NCBI GenBank assembly: GCA_947034895.1
Contig: OX344762.1
Span: 83,198,981 to 83,262,980 of the forward strand
Length of the DNA: 64,000 nt
DNA from: Rhytidiadelphus loreus
Taxonomy: Eukaryota; Streptophyta; Bryopsida; Hypnales; Hylocomiaceae
Reading direction: 5' to 3'
Positions within the stretch are counted from its first letter, which is position 1; the number at the start of each line of letters is the position of its first letter. Below, piece by piece: positions 24,696 through 37,135 of this stretch. The notes below the pieces were generated by a model that was not told the origin of the DNA, did not search any database, and was given only the letters and a program-made list of their open reading frames with translations. The position numbers and the translations under genes are program-made.

Positions 24696-27600
24696 ATGGC
24701 CACTCGAGCGGAGAAAGAGAAAGGAGTGTCCGTCCAAGTCTTGGTTCGTTGCAGGTAACATAAGTTTTTAAACACATTGACTTATCTCGTTTTTCGTATC
24801 TGTACCACTGAAGATAGTATTCTTCACTAAAGTTCTAAAATTCCTATACATTTCTACCACTTCTGCAGGCCTCATAGCGATGATGAGAAGCGAGCGAAAA
24901 TTCCTCAAGTCATTTCTTGCAATGAATCTCGTCGGGAGGTCACAGTACTTCAGAACATGGGCCGCAATCAAATTGACAGAACGTTCACTTTCGATAAGGT
25001 CAGTATATATCAAGAAACATGTACTTATGCAAGATGTTCGGAAAACGCGTACTTCGAGTTAGCAAACTAACTGATTCCGCTGCAGTGCAAATTCTTGCAG
25101 TAATTGAATGATTTGTTTCCACTTATCCAGCTGGTCCGGCCTACTTCTATCACCCATTGCCTACATTGTAATCAGTTTTAGTTTCCAGTTACATTGCTTT
25201 GCTGTATCAATGAATAATACTTTGCTATCTATTGAAATGGTGCGAAGAAGCGACGGAGAACTCTGCGAGTAGCACTGGCTGGTCTTGGTTACTTACACTC
25301 GCCTATCCGAAACTTCCTAGTAGATTTTGCCCTGATATATCCTGGTGCGGCCAAGGTTACATACATCGCACCAGTCGTTGCAGTGCGATATGTCACTCGC
25401 ACGGTTAGGTTTCAACCGAGCTATCGATGCGACGGCTTGTCGTTTCCGCTTCACATACTTAATTCCGGTCAATCCTCTTCTTGGGTCTGATGTTTTTTTT
25501 CACTCTTCCTTCCGCTTCAGGTGTTCGGGCCGCAGTCGAGGCAGGAAGACCTGTACGACCAAGCCGTGGTTCCGATTGTGAACGAGGTTTTGGAGGGCTA
25601 TAACTGCACCATTTTCGCGTATGGACAGACTGGGACTGGGAAAACGTACACCATGGAAGGTGCAGGACGAAAGTCGAAGGTGCGCGAACTGACCTCCCGA
25701 CGGGGGCAATTCAACGACCGAGTGAATGAGCCCCTGTGTGAGTTTGTCTTGTTGAGGTTTGTGTGGCAGAACCCGAGGGATGGGAGTTGGCAGATGTCTT
25801 GAACCCGGTGTGTATTGTGACGCAGACTGGAGACCTTGCAACCGATGCCGGTGTCATTCCTCGCGCCGTGCAGCAAATTTTTGAGACCCTGGACAGGGAC
25901 GAACAAGAGTACAGTGTGAAGGTGACGTACCTGGAGCTGTACAATGAAGAGCTGACTGATTTGTTGGCACCTGAGGAGTACTCGAAGGTGGTGATTGATG
26001 AGAAGATCAAGAAGCCCTTGGCGCTGATGGAGGATGGCAAAGGCGGGGTTCTGGTGAGGGGTCTGGAGGAGGAGATCGTGACCAGCGCCAACGAGATTTA
26101 CACGCTGCTGGAGAGGGGTTCGGCGAAGCGGCAGACTGCGGAGACTTTGTTGAACAAGCAGTCCAGGTACGCGTTCGTGCCATGCATCGATTGGGCTGAA
26201 TCTCGTGGTTTGATTGAATCACTGTCGGGTGAGAGGGAGAGCTCCAAGCCGGACTGAAGCGAAGATGTAACCTGCGGCGATTAATTTGGTGTGTGAAATT
26301 TGCAGTCGGTCTCACTCCATATTCTCGATCGCCATCCACATGAAGGAAACCACTCCGGAGGGTGAGGAGCTGATGAAGTGTGGGAAGTTGAATTTGGTGG
26401 ATTTGGCGGGATCGGAGAACATCTCTCGTTCCGGTGCGAAAGACGTAAGTTTTCGGAGCAAGGCGTGCTTGGGTGTGTCGGGATGGTTTGGATTTGCGTT
26501 TCGGGAGGGAAGCAAGGTTTGGACGGATCGCTGACTGGTGCGACCTTTTGTTTTCAGAACCGGGCGCGAGAAGCTGGAGAGATCAACAAGAGTCTACTTA
26601 CGCTTGGACGCGTGATCACAGCTCTAGTGGAGCACTTGGGTCACATACCTTACAGGTGAATCACGTGTTATGGAACTGAGTAATTTGGTAATTGACGGTT
26701 GTTGTTTCATGTCGTGCTGGGCAGCTTCGCGTCGTTTTTGTCTGATGATCCTGTGCGTTTCCGATTTTCGTTGCAGGGATAGTAAGCTGACGAGACTGCT
26801 GCGAGACTCTTTGGGAGGGAAGACGAAGACGTGCATCATTGCCACTGTGTCGCCGTCTGTGGTGTGTTTGGACGAGACACTGAGTACGCTGGACTACGCG
26901 TACCGGGCGAAGAGCATTAAGAACAAGCCGGAGGTGCGTGTGTCACGGAGCCGACACGCACGTGTGAAGTCTGCATGCAAGCACCAGTGTGTGCGGGCGA
27001 GTGGTCGAGTGTTGGATGTCTGTCTGACTTGCAGAGGTTGTTGTTGCAGGTGAACCAGAAGATGATGAAATCCGCGTTCATCAAGGATCTGTACACGGAG
27101 ATCGAAAGACTCAAATCAGGTGCCCACCTTTATCCTGAGACCATATATATGCGAGTAGAGCTAAGTTAGGGGAGTCGGTTTGATGTTGACTTCCTTGCTG
27201 ACATCGGTCTGGCAGCAGCGAGTCCGTGGATGCGTGCACTTTTGGACACATGTGGCAATAGGAACCTCCACAGTATCTCCCGTGTACTCTCCTCGGATTT
27301 TTTTCTGTATCCTTCCCTGCGGGAGGCACGTTGCTACACTCTTGCCAGTCGAACTGATGGATGTGTGTATGAAATAGAGGTGTATTCTGCGCGCGAAAGA
27401 AATGGCATTTACATTCCACGTGAGCGTTACTTCGAGGAGGAAGCCGAGAAGAAGGTCCGTCAGCCTCCGTGCGCTCTTCGTTGCGGATCGTCTTAGAAAT
27501 GACTGTGTGCATGTGTGTGCGTTCTTTCTTGACGATCAGTCTCCCAAGCGTGTTCCATGTCCTAAGGTGGGGCTTGCGGATTGTTTGGACTGGTGGCAGG

Positions 27601-30600
27601 CTATGGTGGATAAGATCGAGCGCTTGGAATCTGATGTTGAGACGAGGGACAAGGTATTACAGTTGTGCCCCTTGGAGTCTGTTATTTGTCGTTTTGGAGG
27701 TGGGACGTGCCGCGGTACGTGGGGTTTCTGACGGGCATGATGTTCTGTGTGCGCAGCAAATCGAGGACTTGCAGTTGCTGAATGAAACTCAGCAGGAACA
27801 GTACTCGGATCTTGTCACGAAGCTGAATCATACCCAGGTGAGGGATTCTCTGGTGATATTTTTCGTGAGTCCTGCTGGGCCCTGCTGCCAGTGCCTGCGT
27901 TGGAGGTAAATGCTGCGGAGGTATATTGTATTGATGGTTTGGTGTGCGTTCGGTGCGCAGAAAGCACTTGATCACACGCAAGACAACCTGCATGAAACAG
28001 CAGAGAACCTGAGGCTGGCGAATATTGCAATAAAGGAGCGGGACTTCGTGATTGCGAATCAGAGAGAAGCAGGTTAGCCCTCTTGCGCTGACAAGGGTCC
28101 GTTGCATGGAGTGCTGATTGAGTGTGGTAGACAGTGGACGTGGAAGTGAGACTGATGCGTTGTTTGTGGTACATCCAGAGAAATCTCTCGTCGGTCGGGC
28201 AGCGGAGTTGAGAAAGGAGCTGGAAGCAACTGTCCAGGATGTGGCAGGGTTGTTTGCCAAGATAGGTACGGTTTCCGGTCTGACCTTGCTGGAAGCATGG
28301 CGATCCCGGTGCTCGTGTCTGTGGATGGGGAATGAGAAGGTATATTGTTGATGGCATGGGTCGTGAGTACTAGATGTGCCTTTCACTGGAGTGTTGTTTG
28401 CCCTCTGAGCAGAACGGAAGGAGGAGCTAGAGATGAAGAACCAGGAAGTGGTGGACGCTTTTCAAAGCGGACTGGCAGAACACATGGTGGAGCTCCGAGG
28501 TCTGGTCGTAGGAGGGGTGGGTGTCCAGCAGCAGCAACTGCGGACCCTGGAGGAACAGCTTCAGGCGTTCCTGAGGTTCAAGGACCAGGTATTTAGTCGA
28601 GTGCATGTGGTCGTCGGGCATGGCGTTTTGGGGCCGGGTTGATTGTGCTTAGAACGTGTTCTGCCTTTGTGCGATGTGCAGGCTGTTGCGGAGCTGAAGA
28701 GGAAGCTCGGGGGGCTGCAGGAATTGTATTTGTCGCAGTTGCATTCATTCCATGCAGCAGCGGTTGCCCACGAGGCAGTGTCCACTTCCACGTTTAAGAC
28801 GCTGGAGTGTACAGTGGCAGGGCACCCCGCAGCCCTGGAACAGGTGCGCAGTGGGTGGGGGCAGTCGCAGACCGGGTCAAGTCGACGATGGTTGAAATGT
28901 TTCTCGATTGGATTCCCGTGTGGATCTGTGTGGGCCATTTGTCTGATGGTGTTTGTGTTCTGACCCGAACAGTTGTTGGCGAGCGCCGTAGCAGATGCAC
29001 AGAGCGTACTCCACGACCTGGAAGCGAATCTGTCGATTCAAGGCGAAGAAGTGGCAGCCTTTGCGGAACAGCAGCGTGAGGTAAGTGTCGTGGTGATCTC
29101 CTGCATGCTTTTTTTTGTTGGCGGGGATATGAGGCGCATGCGTGCTGATGTCTGAATTCCGTGCGTTGTCTCTCAGGCTGCGCAGAGAAGCCTTGAAGCA
29201 GCGCGGAGTATTACGCAAGTGGTGATGACTTCTCTGTCAACGATGGAGAGCGATGCTGCTAACTTCCGTGAGCACGTGAATGCGAGCAGCGAGAGACACG
29301 ACCAAGGACTCCTGGAGCTGGCCGAGGCCTACGAGGTTGGTCTTCTTTCTGACTCCCGTGTCGGCAGGATGGTGTGCCATGGTGAGCCACTGCACTGAAA
29401 TGGTATCGAAGGGACTTTACCACGCGGGGAAATGGAAGTCCATAATTGGTGCCGATCCCAGCGGCACAATGTATGGCGTCCATCGTGGGGTAGATCATAT
29501 CGGTGATCACATAGGAGAAGGATTCCGTGGCAAGTGATGCCCAATGCTTTGTTTTCATTCTACCCGCGTGTAGGTTAGAGGTGCGTGCGCTTTCACTGAA
29601 CTGGTGTTGGTTGTGCCCAGGGTCATGCAAGGAAAGAGCACGCTCAGCTGTTGGAGAGCATCACAGCAATGCTGTCCACTTCGCTGTCGAGTCGAACCCA
29701 CCTTGTACGTGAGGTTTTCTTTGTTGGAATGTCTCGTTCCTGTTTGCATGGCGGTGTGATTTCTGTGGGTATTCGGATGAGTAGCAAGATAGCATGTCGG
29801 GTATGCGCCTGAGTCTTTGTCATGATCTTCGTGGTGAGGTAGCTGTGACCTTGAGCGCGGCGCATGTGGATTATCTCTGACCCGTGCCTTTGAGGATTTT
29901 AACCAGGTTCAAATGCGCGTGAAGAAGCTGAGGGAGAATGCAAGGGAAGATTGTGGTGTTGTGCAGCGGGGGCTCGGAAAGATCGAGCAGGAAGCCTTGA
30001 GTTCGAACGGTCGGCTGAGTGGCTTCATCGCCAGTGCCGACGCATCTTCCGTGGAAGATTCAGCGGCGCTGGCCGCCAAGGTTTGTCGAATGGAGGAGAT
30101 TCTCGAGTCCTGGTACGTGAGCCCCCGAATTTTGTCTTTCGCTGGGTGGGCATGGACAGAGCAGATTTGTGGGTGATGCTCCTGAGCTGCGGTAGTTCTG
30201 AACCCTTTGGCGTGTGTGTCTCGTTTCAGTGCCAACCGCACATCGACTTCCGGCAGGAAGTGGGAGTCTGCTTACAAGGACATCCAAGGGCTAGAGATGT
30301 GTCACACATCTGTCGTGACTTCAATTCTCGGGTTAGTACCTCGTCTCTTGTGGATCCAGGGGAGCCCATGGTTTGGGAGTTTTGAGGAGAGGTGTTGCAT
30401 TGAGCTTGTGCGGGGGTCCGGTGCTGACGAAGTGGACTGTGTTTGGGTTTGCAGGGAGGGCCTGGAAGCAAACGTGGATCTGCTGTCCAAGCTTCAAGGG
30501 CTGGAGGATGCCGCGCAGGTGAAGATCGAAACCGAGAACGGCACCACGGTGGCCTTCATAGATGGTACGCTCTCTTTCCACGCCAAACGTGTACGGAGCT

Positions 30601-31346
30601 TGAATCTCGTCCAGCTTAGGGAGGTATCCAGAGTCTTTCACGCCATCATAGGGAGGGCTTTCGCAAGCCCAAGCGCAATGTGTAGGCGTGATTTCGTCCA
30701 TGTGCGGGGTGCGTGTGGGCTTTGGGACTCTGTTGGCTGAAATGAGGGTTTCATGGAGTGCTTGGCCTGACCTGTGTCCGTGGACCCGTAGGAACCTGCA
30801 CTGAAGAGCACGAGGCTGGATCCCGGATGCAGTCGACCATGGAATCACAGGTCGTTGCAGCTACAGAACTTGAGAGCAGTCACGGGTCGCATGTGGCCGC
30901 TGTGGAGGCTCACACTGAGCATTATCTGAACGAGGAGTACTCGGTACGCGTCTGCTCTGACACTCTGCATTTCTCGTACGTGCAGGAAGTGGAAGAACTG
31001 CTGTTACTTGGCTGTTTTCCTCGGATGATGGGATTCCATATTTGTATTGTCGTGGTTCAACACGGTGCGTGCGGCACACGGGTGACCAGCTGTTCTCACA
31101 CATGGTAATGTTTTTTTGTGGTGCGTGCAGGAGGATCAACCGACGTGTTCAACTCCCCGGAGACGAGCAATTCAGGTGCCGACCCAGTCTTCCATCATTG
31201 CGTTGTGCACTCCACCCGTGGACATGTTGCTGAACGAGTTCCGAGCGAGGAATGCTGCTGGTGGCCCTGATAGACTGAGCAAGGTGTTCCCAGCTGTAGA
31301 AGCCTCCTTTCGAGACTCGCGAACACCCCTGGTGGCCATCAATTAA
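24696..31346 (+). CDS. KIN5: Kinesin-5 (BimC/Eg5-type) mitotic motor, 23 exons, 1012 codons
   Basis: Kinesin-5 forms bipolar homotetramers that slide antiparallel spindle and phragmoplast microtubules. Exons: 24696-24754, 24869-24998, 25521-25679, 25826-26166, 26306-26444, 26558-26655, 26777-26933, 27050-27119, 27378-27454, 27600-27653, 27757-27837, 27961-28072, 28179-28265, 28413-28588, 28682-28843, 28973-29080, 29177-29335, 29621-29704, 29907-30112, 30230-30331, 30455-30564, 30792-30943, 31131-31346. Every intron is GT-AG and every phase closes, with no internal stop. Motor domain about 10-355: P-loop GQTGTGKT at 98-105, switch I NKQSSRSH at 226-233, switch II DLAGSE at 262-267, then neck and a long coiled-coil stalk. 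The tail has a BimC-box-like TPRRR at 949-953. Only one in-frame ATG follows the upstream stop at 24612. Exons and introns are GC-rich, unlike the flanks. The part from about 28,896 is duplicated in inverted orientation. Confidence 0.93.
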
Positions 31347-32539
31347 GCCACTTGGTACGGGAGAGAGTAGGTTCGACACCAAAGATTCCAGTTAGGTACG
31401 TCTGGACGTCCTCACGCGACAACCGGCTTGCGGGCGTGGCGCTTGTGCGGCAATCCTGGGGATGGACCTTCCGCGGTGGGAAGGCCGAAGAGAACGTGAA
31501 GGGGCCGCAAGTGATGGCGGCTGGTTGCAACCTCTGCAACATGGCAAAGAGGGAATTCGAGTATGTAGTCTTTCGGCTGATATCCTGAAGGCGTCCCTGT
31601 GGACGCCAGAGGTGTGCCCAAAATACCCTGTATTTTTAGTGACTCGCATGTTTGAGGGAGCACCAGCGACTTACTTTCTTTGATGCGGTTGCTGTTGCCA
31701 TCAACATACCCTTGTATATTGCCGGGGGCATTGAAACTTGCCCCTTGGTTCGCATTGTTATCTTAGTACAAACTTTTCAACGGGGAACTCCATGATTTGA
31801 CTCTGGCTATGGACGTATTGTTCTCCCTTCACGTGCGTACATGCAGTTTTCGACAGGTATCTGAGAGGAGCTGGAGCTGGGTGGCTGAAGTGCAAGCAAC
31901 TCAGAAGTGAGACATGTAGTTATTGTTATCTCATGTTGAGAATTATCCGGAGTTGTCACGGTTAGCTATAACCGGAGTGCGGGCAGAAGGCTTGCATCAT
32001 AGTGACTGGAGTGTTCAAGTTTCCTTAACTGGGAATATGAAACTATAACGCACAATTATGTGTAATGGAGACTTTGGTGCAGCAACTTAATTTGTTGGAC
32101 ACATTCTTCAGGCCATATCTGAGACTCCCTTTTACTTCAGCTTGAACTATCTTGCGCAAGCAGTGCTTGTAGTATATGCGTTTGCGGCTTCTGTGATCGA
32201 AAACAAAGTGGCGAGTGTACTGAATATCGAAAGCTTGAAGGTTCCCTAATCGATGGAGAGATGTTACGGAGTGTGCGTCCTACCGTGTTGTGTACTCTGC
32301 AGACACAACCACATCGGCTCAGCGGTCCTTAAAGCGTCCTTTCACCTACTGATCCGCAATTCCCTGGAGTTTTTGTTCTTGAAATTTCTTTCAGTAAATT
32401 TCATTGGGAGAAAAATGGAATTGACTTGTGACCCCAGTCGTATTATTATTTGTGGATTTTCGTGGTATTTTTTTGAAACGGAGAGATCCTTGAAGCGTGC
32501 ACCTCTTTAAATGTACACTCTTTCTACATTGATGATGCA
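31347..32539. other. KIN-5 3' flank, no further gene seen
   Basis: This is 3' UTR and downstream sequence. GC content falls gradually. Frames of 73-85 codons here have no recognisable domain. The polyadenylation site cannot be fixed. The stretch is identical in the right arm at about 60,357-61,549 as far as compared. Confidence 0.5.
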
Positions 32540-32543
32540 TTAA

Positions 32544-35500
32544 CCCCTCACCGCCCCAGGGGCCCCAAATTGTCCTCACAGAGTTTCAGGTCCAATTCAA
32601 AGTACTGTAACCTTTGCATCCAATGTCCAAATTAAATAAAACTTGTTGGTAAATTTGCACCTTCTCTTTTAGTTTGTTTGGTGAAAATTTCAGATCAATC
32701 CTATAGGTAATGATTTTTTGGAAGCCAATCAAAGTTCACAGGTTCAATTTGATTCACCAAAGTGCAATTCATGGCTGCAACTTCGGGGGCTTGTATCTCC
32801 TTTATCCAATGTTCGATTTCAATAAAATTTGTTGGGTTATATTACCCTTGAAGTCTAGTTATTGCGGTAAAATTTTCATGTCAATCCAAGTTGTTTTGAA
32901 TGTTTGGTAGCAATTCAAAATTCAAAATCCCGCCGTTGTTGGACTACAATGAACTTCAGCGGCTTGTATCTTCCTCATAAAGTGTCCGTTTCCAATAAAA
33001 GTTATTGGAAAAGTTGCGCAAACTAGTCTAGTTTGTGTAGCTAAAATTTCATATGAATCCAAGAAGTTATTAATGACTGAGAAGTATTTTAGTAGAAGGA
33101 GGTTCAGCCTTGTCTATGTTTTCTGCAACTTTTCTTGACTATTTTTTGACATCTGCAAGTTATTTTGCAAACACATTGAGTCAATTGAATGATATTTTTT
33201 TTCACCAATGTTTTTTTTTTGAACAAATGGAACGAGCCATTGCATTAAAAAGAAACCAAAGAACAGGGCGGCCAAGCCACAAGGGTTGGCCAAAGAAGAG
33301 AACAAAGCAAAAGAACAGGAAGGGGGGGCCTTCGAGTTCCAACAAATAGTACTACCTGCCCTCCAGGCAAGAGAAGGGGATTTAATCCAATTACTATCAA
33401 ACTTAGCCCAAATGCTCTCACTATGTAGAGGGTGACGGCGGGCCTCCAACTGAGTCTTTAGTTGAGCTGCAAGCCCAGAATCAAGGAGAGCCTCCCATAG
33501 AACCTTGTGAGTGCGCTCGATAGGCCAAGAATCCTGAGCAAAAACCTTACTATTCTGTGAAATCCAAATGGTCCAAATAGCAGAGCCCCGAAGTAAATTC
33601 CAGATCGTCCTAAGGTCATTAAACCTACGGGGAGTCGAGGAGCCAAAGACACATTGGAAGAAATCCAGTCTATCAAAAGGTCCTTGATTAGGAGACGGCA
33701 TTCGTAGTTGGTGGATAATAGACTGGGCATAATCCCACACTTCACGAGCTTTAGGGCAAGCGTAAAATTGGTGGAAGGGGGATTCCTCAATGCCTAGATT
33801 GCAGCAATTGCAATCCGTGTCAATGCCCAAAGCAACCTTGGCTCTCCATGAGTGTACAGCAACGGCATTGTGCCAAACTGACCACATAAAGGTGGCATCT
33901 TTCAGAGGTCTAGCCTTGTGCCAAAGCTCCTTCCAGTCATGAGAGAATGAGCTGGGGAGGTGTCCAATCCATTTAGAAGAGATGGATCTCTTCAAATGAC
34001 CGGGGCCCATGATGAGTTTTCTGCCTAGGGCCGAAGAGTAATCTGACAAAAGGGGCCCATTTCTCCAACGCCATCTAGCTGGGTCGAATGATAAAGATTG
34101 AATTGACCCAACAAAGAAATAGGTTGGGGATTGGAGCCAACCTTTAGTAGCTTGAAGGATACGCACCCTTCTAACAAAACCACATGGCAAGGAGGAGTCT
34201 TGAGAGGGTCCAAGAAAGGACAATTGCATGGAGCTGGGACTAACACTTGCGGTAGGAAAACTAATGTCTAGTGAAATGTGTTGGGCGTGAGGAAGCAATA
34301 TAGGGTTGTTAGGTGTAGAGTTCCTCCAAACCAATAAGGAAAGGGCGTCTTCTTGTCTTGTAAATAAGCCCACCCAATCTTCCACTTGGGCATTCTCTTT
34401 ATAGTGAAAGATTAGCGTAGACCATGCAGGAGGGATCTTCGAGATAAGGTAGTGCCAGTGGTGTTGTTCCATGGAGGAAAGTGGAAATTTGGTAGATAGA
34501 ACTTCCCAAGGGAGGAAGTCTTGTGATTGTGGATCCCATAGGTCCGCAAGAGTTCGCATCCCACGCCATGCAAGAATCCTTTCTCTGTCTACGGTGAAGT
34601 TGAAGTTAGACCTAATGAATGTAGAAGATCACCAAATGCTAGTAGAAAGAACTTCATCAACATTGGTGGGAGGGAGGAAATCAATATGCTTGACCATAAT
34701 CCTCCAAGCAGATGTAATGCGGTTCCAAACACTGGAGCCTCGAGTAACTGAGGGTTTGTGAACCATGAGCCATGCTTGGGAAGGAAACTAGTAGCCACAC
34801 GATGGGTGGGGTTTCATTTTATTGATCCTAAACCTGAGAAGTGTTTTCAGGTTGCAGATGCCACGTTCAATGGCAAATAGTATCCATTAATTTAGCCAAC
34901 AAAGCTGTAAGAGAGTCCTCGGGATCAAGAAGTTTCAACCCACCAATTTCCTTGGGAAGGCAACAGTCATCCCACCCGACCCGCGTCCAAGAGGTATGTT
35001 CTGACCCACTTCAGAGGAAATTCCTAAGATTTCCTCTCATGGTGCAGATGATCTTTAGGGAGCCACTCCAGATCACTATAAAGTAGTTTAAAGTGGACAA
35101 TAGGATGGCATTTACCATTGTCACACGGCCGGCTGCCTAGCGAGAGGCGTTGAAAATACCAGTATGATAACTTCTTAGATATCTTTTGATGAAGGAAGTC
35201 ATCGATATTAGAAGTATCCAAAGTAATGCCAAAAGGGGCTCCAAGGAGCTTGGAAAGAGACCCTGGAGGAGCCCATATCAAATGAAGGGAGCTTGTCCAT
35301 GAGGGCATAGGCCTAGACGAGAACCAATAAAGAATGCTCTTGGACCAATTAATAATCAATCCCGATGCATTGCCGAATCAGTCAAGGAGGGAGATGGTGT
35401 TTCGGAGGTCTGATTCTTGTCCTCTAATAGAGAGACTAGTGTCATCAACAAATTGCGCTACTAGCTGAGAAGAGTCACTATCAGGGAGACGGATACCTTG

Positions 35501-37131
35501 GATATTGTCCAATTGTTGCTGAACTGAGGCGGCCATATGTAGAACCTCTCCAATGATGAAGAAAAGATAGGGTGCCAAAGGGCTACGTTGTCTAACACCT
35601 CGTGAGATGGGAAAGGAAGAGGTGGCTTGGCCATTAGGAATGACTGTAGCAGAGGCATCTTGCAATAACATCATAACCATGTGGCGAAAAGAGTCGGGAA
35701 TCCCTATTCTTTCCATAATTGAGGAAAGAAAGCTCGAGGACACCACATCATAGGCTTTGGTAAATTCCAGTTTTAAAAATATCAAATCTTGGTCGGATTC
35801 TTTTGTCCATTCCACTGTCTCATGTTGTAGAAGGATGTTGCCAATAATATGTCTAGAGGGCAAAAAAGCCGACTGCTCCGGGCTAATGACTTCTTGAAGA
35901 AGAGGTTGCAACTTGATTTAGAGTGCCTTGGCAATAATTTTATAAGAGACATTCAGGAGAGTGATGGGACGCCAGCTGGACAGGTTAGCTCTATCACTTG
36001 ATTTGAATATGAGGGCTATCGTTCCAGAAGTCATCCTAGAGGGGAGCTTGCCTTGCCTAACCGCTTGCTACACCATCGTATAAAAGTCGGTACCTATGAT
36101 GTCCCAAAACTGGCAGAAGAATTCTGTAATAATCCCGTCCGGGCCTGGGCTCCTTGACTTCGCCATTTGTAGTAACGCAGAGTGGAGTTCCTGCACTGTG
36201 AGGGGTTGATCAAGAATTAGGAACATATGACGAGTAAATCTGTTGGTGACGTTACCAAGGATAGCCTCTCGGTCAATAAGAGACTATGGGGTCTCTTCAA
36301 ATTGGTTGTAAAGTTTAGAATAAAATTGAAGGCAGATTCGTTCAAGCTCCTCACGATCATGGTGGATAATTCCCTGGTGGTCCCGAAGTTCAGTAATGGA
36401 AGACGCTAAGTTGCCTCCCAAAGTGTCTTGAAAAAATGGGCTGAATTGCGATCCCCGAACAAGCGCCATTGAGCTGGGGCTCTGACCTGTTGCCCCTCAA
36501 TTTTCGTTTCTCGATCCTTGATAATTCAGCTCGGGTAAGGTGACCCTCATTCTGCAGCTCAGAAGAAAGAGGCGATGCCTGGAGTTCCCGGACTTTGCGG
36601 TCTAGGGTGGATCGCATGTAGTCCTTGCAAAGCCTATATTCCCATGACCGTCTAATGCAGAACTGCCTCTAGTAGCGAGTGGCTTGCTTCAGTTTGGAAA
36701 AGAACGGGGCTGTACTGGGAGATGACGACCAGGATGAACAAATGCTAGTATCAGCCTCAGCGAGGTGGAGAGTCGAGTCGACATCGAACTAGCTGCCTCA
36801 CCTTCCCGCCCAAGCCATTTCACCAATGTGTTTGTTTGCTGGTTTTGAATCACTTTATAGTTTAAAGTTTTTTCATTTGATTAGGTATAGAAATCAAATT
36901 TTGCCTCTAAATGTGTTTTTAGGAAAATTTCAGCATTCTTTTTCAACACTAAAACATTATAATCTCGCAATCTATGTGGTCAAATGACTTCAAATTTGAT
37001 AGACATCATTTACAACATGTACACTACAAAATTGTACAGTTAAGATCTCTATAGCTTAGTGAAATTTAGATCTATATCACTTCAAAAGCAGTGATGTTTT
37101 TGAACCCAAAACGGCCTTGGGCAGTGAGGGG
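32544..37131. mobile_element. TTAA-flanked element (about 970 bp) interrupted by a LINE
   Basis: The ends are CCCCTCACCGCCCCAGG and CCTTGGGCAGTGAGGGG, which are complementary in outline. TTAA lies at 32540-32543 and 37132-37135. Subtracting the LINE and one 12-bp TSD (3,618 bp) leaves 970 bp. The right-hand TTAA is shared with the next element. Internal text repeats a motif of the type CTTGTATCTCCTTTATCC-AATGT three times, which suggests old internal duplication. Confidence 0.75.
33212..36817 (-). mobile_element. 5'-truncated L1-like LINE, inactivated (left copy)
   Basis: This is a plant non-LTR retrotransposon read on the minus strand. A 12-bp target duplication (ACATTGGTGAAA on the LINE strand) lies at 33200-33211 and 36818-36829, with a short poly-A at the 3' end. 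Reverse-transcriptase text runs through PGPDGI, FLPSRHIIGNILL, RGVRQ and the catalytic FVDD box (35441-35452). A 481-codon frame (33114-34559) carries the zf-RVT-like region with SVWHNAVAVHSW and CNCCN...HQFYACPKAREVW. Stops and frame changes interrupt the RT, and there is no endonuclease part. It was present before the palindrome formed, because the right arm has it at the mirror position with the same TSD. Confidence 0.85.
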
Positions 37132-37135
37132 TTAA

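Noticed and set aside
27682..28386. Long minus-strand frame (234 codons) opposite KIN-5
   Set aside because: It overlaps several KIN-5 exons and introns, has no domain, and is explained as a shadow of GC-rich coding sequence.
33114..34559. The 481-codon open frame as an intact host gene
   Set aside because: It lies inside the LINE between its TSDs, has the zf-RVT-like text downstream of an RT with stops, and is the 3' part of the retrotransposon.
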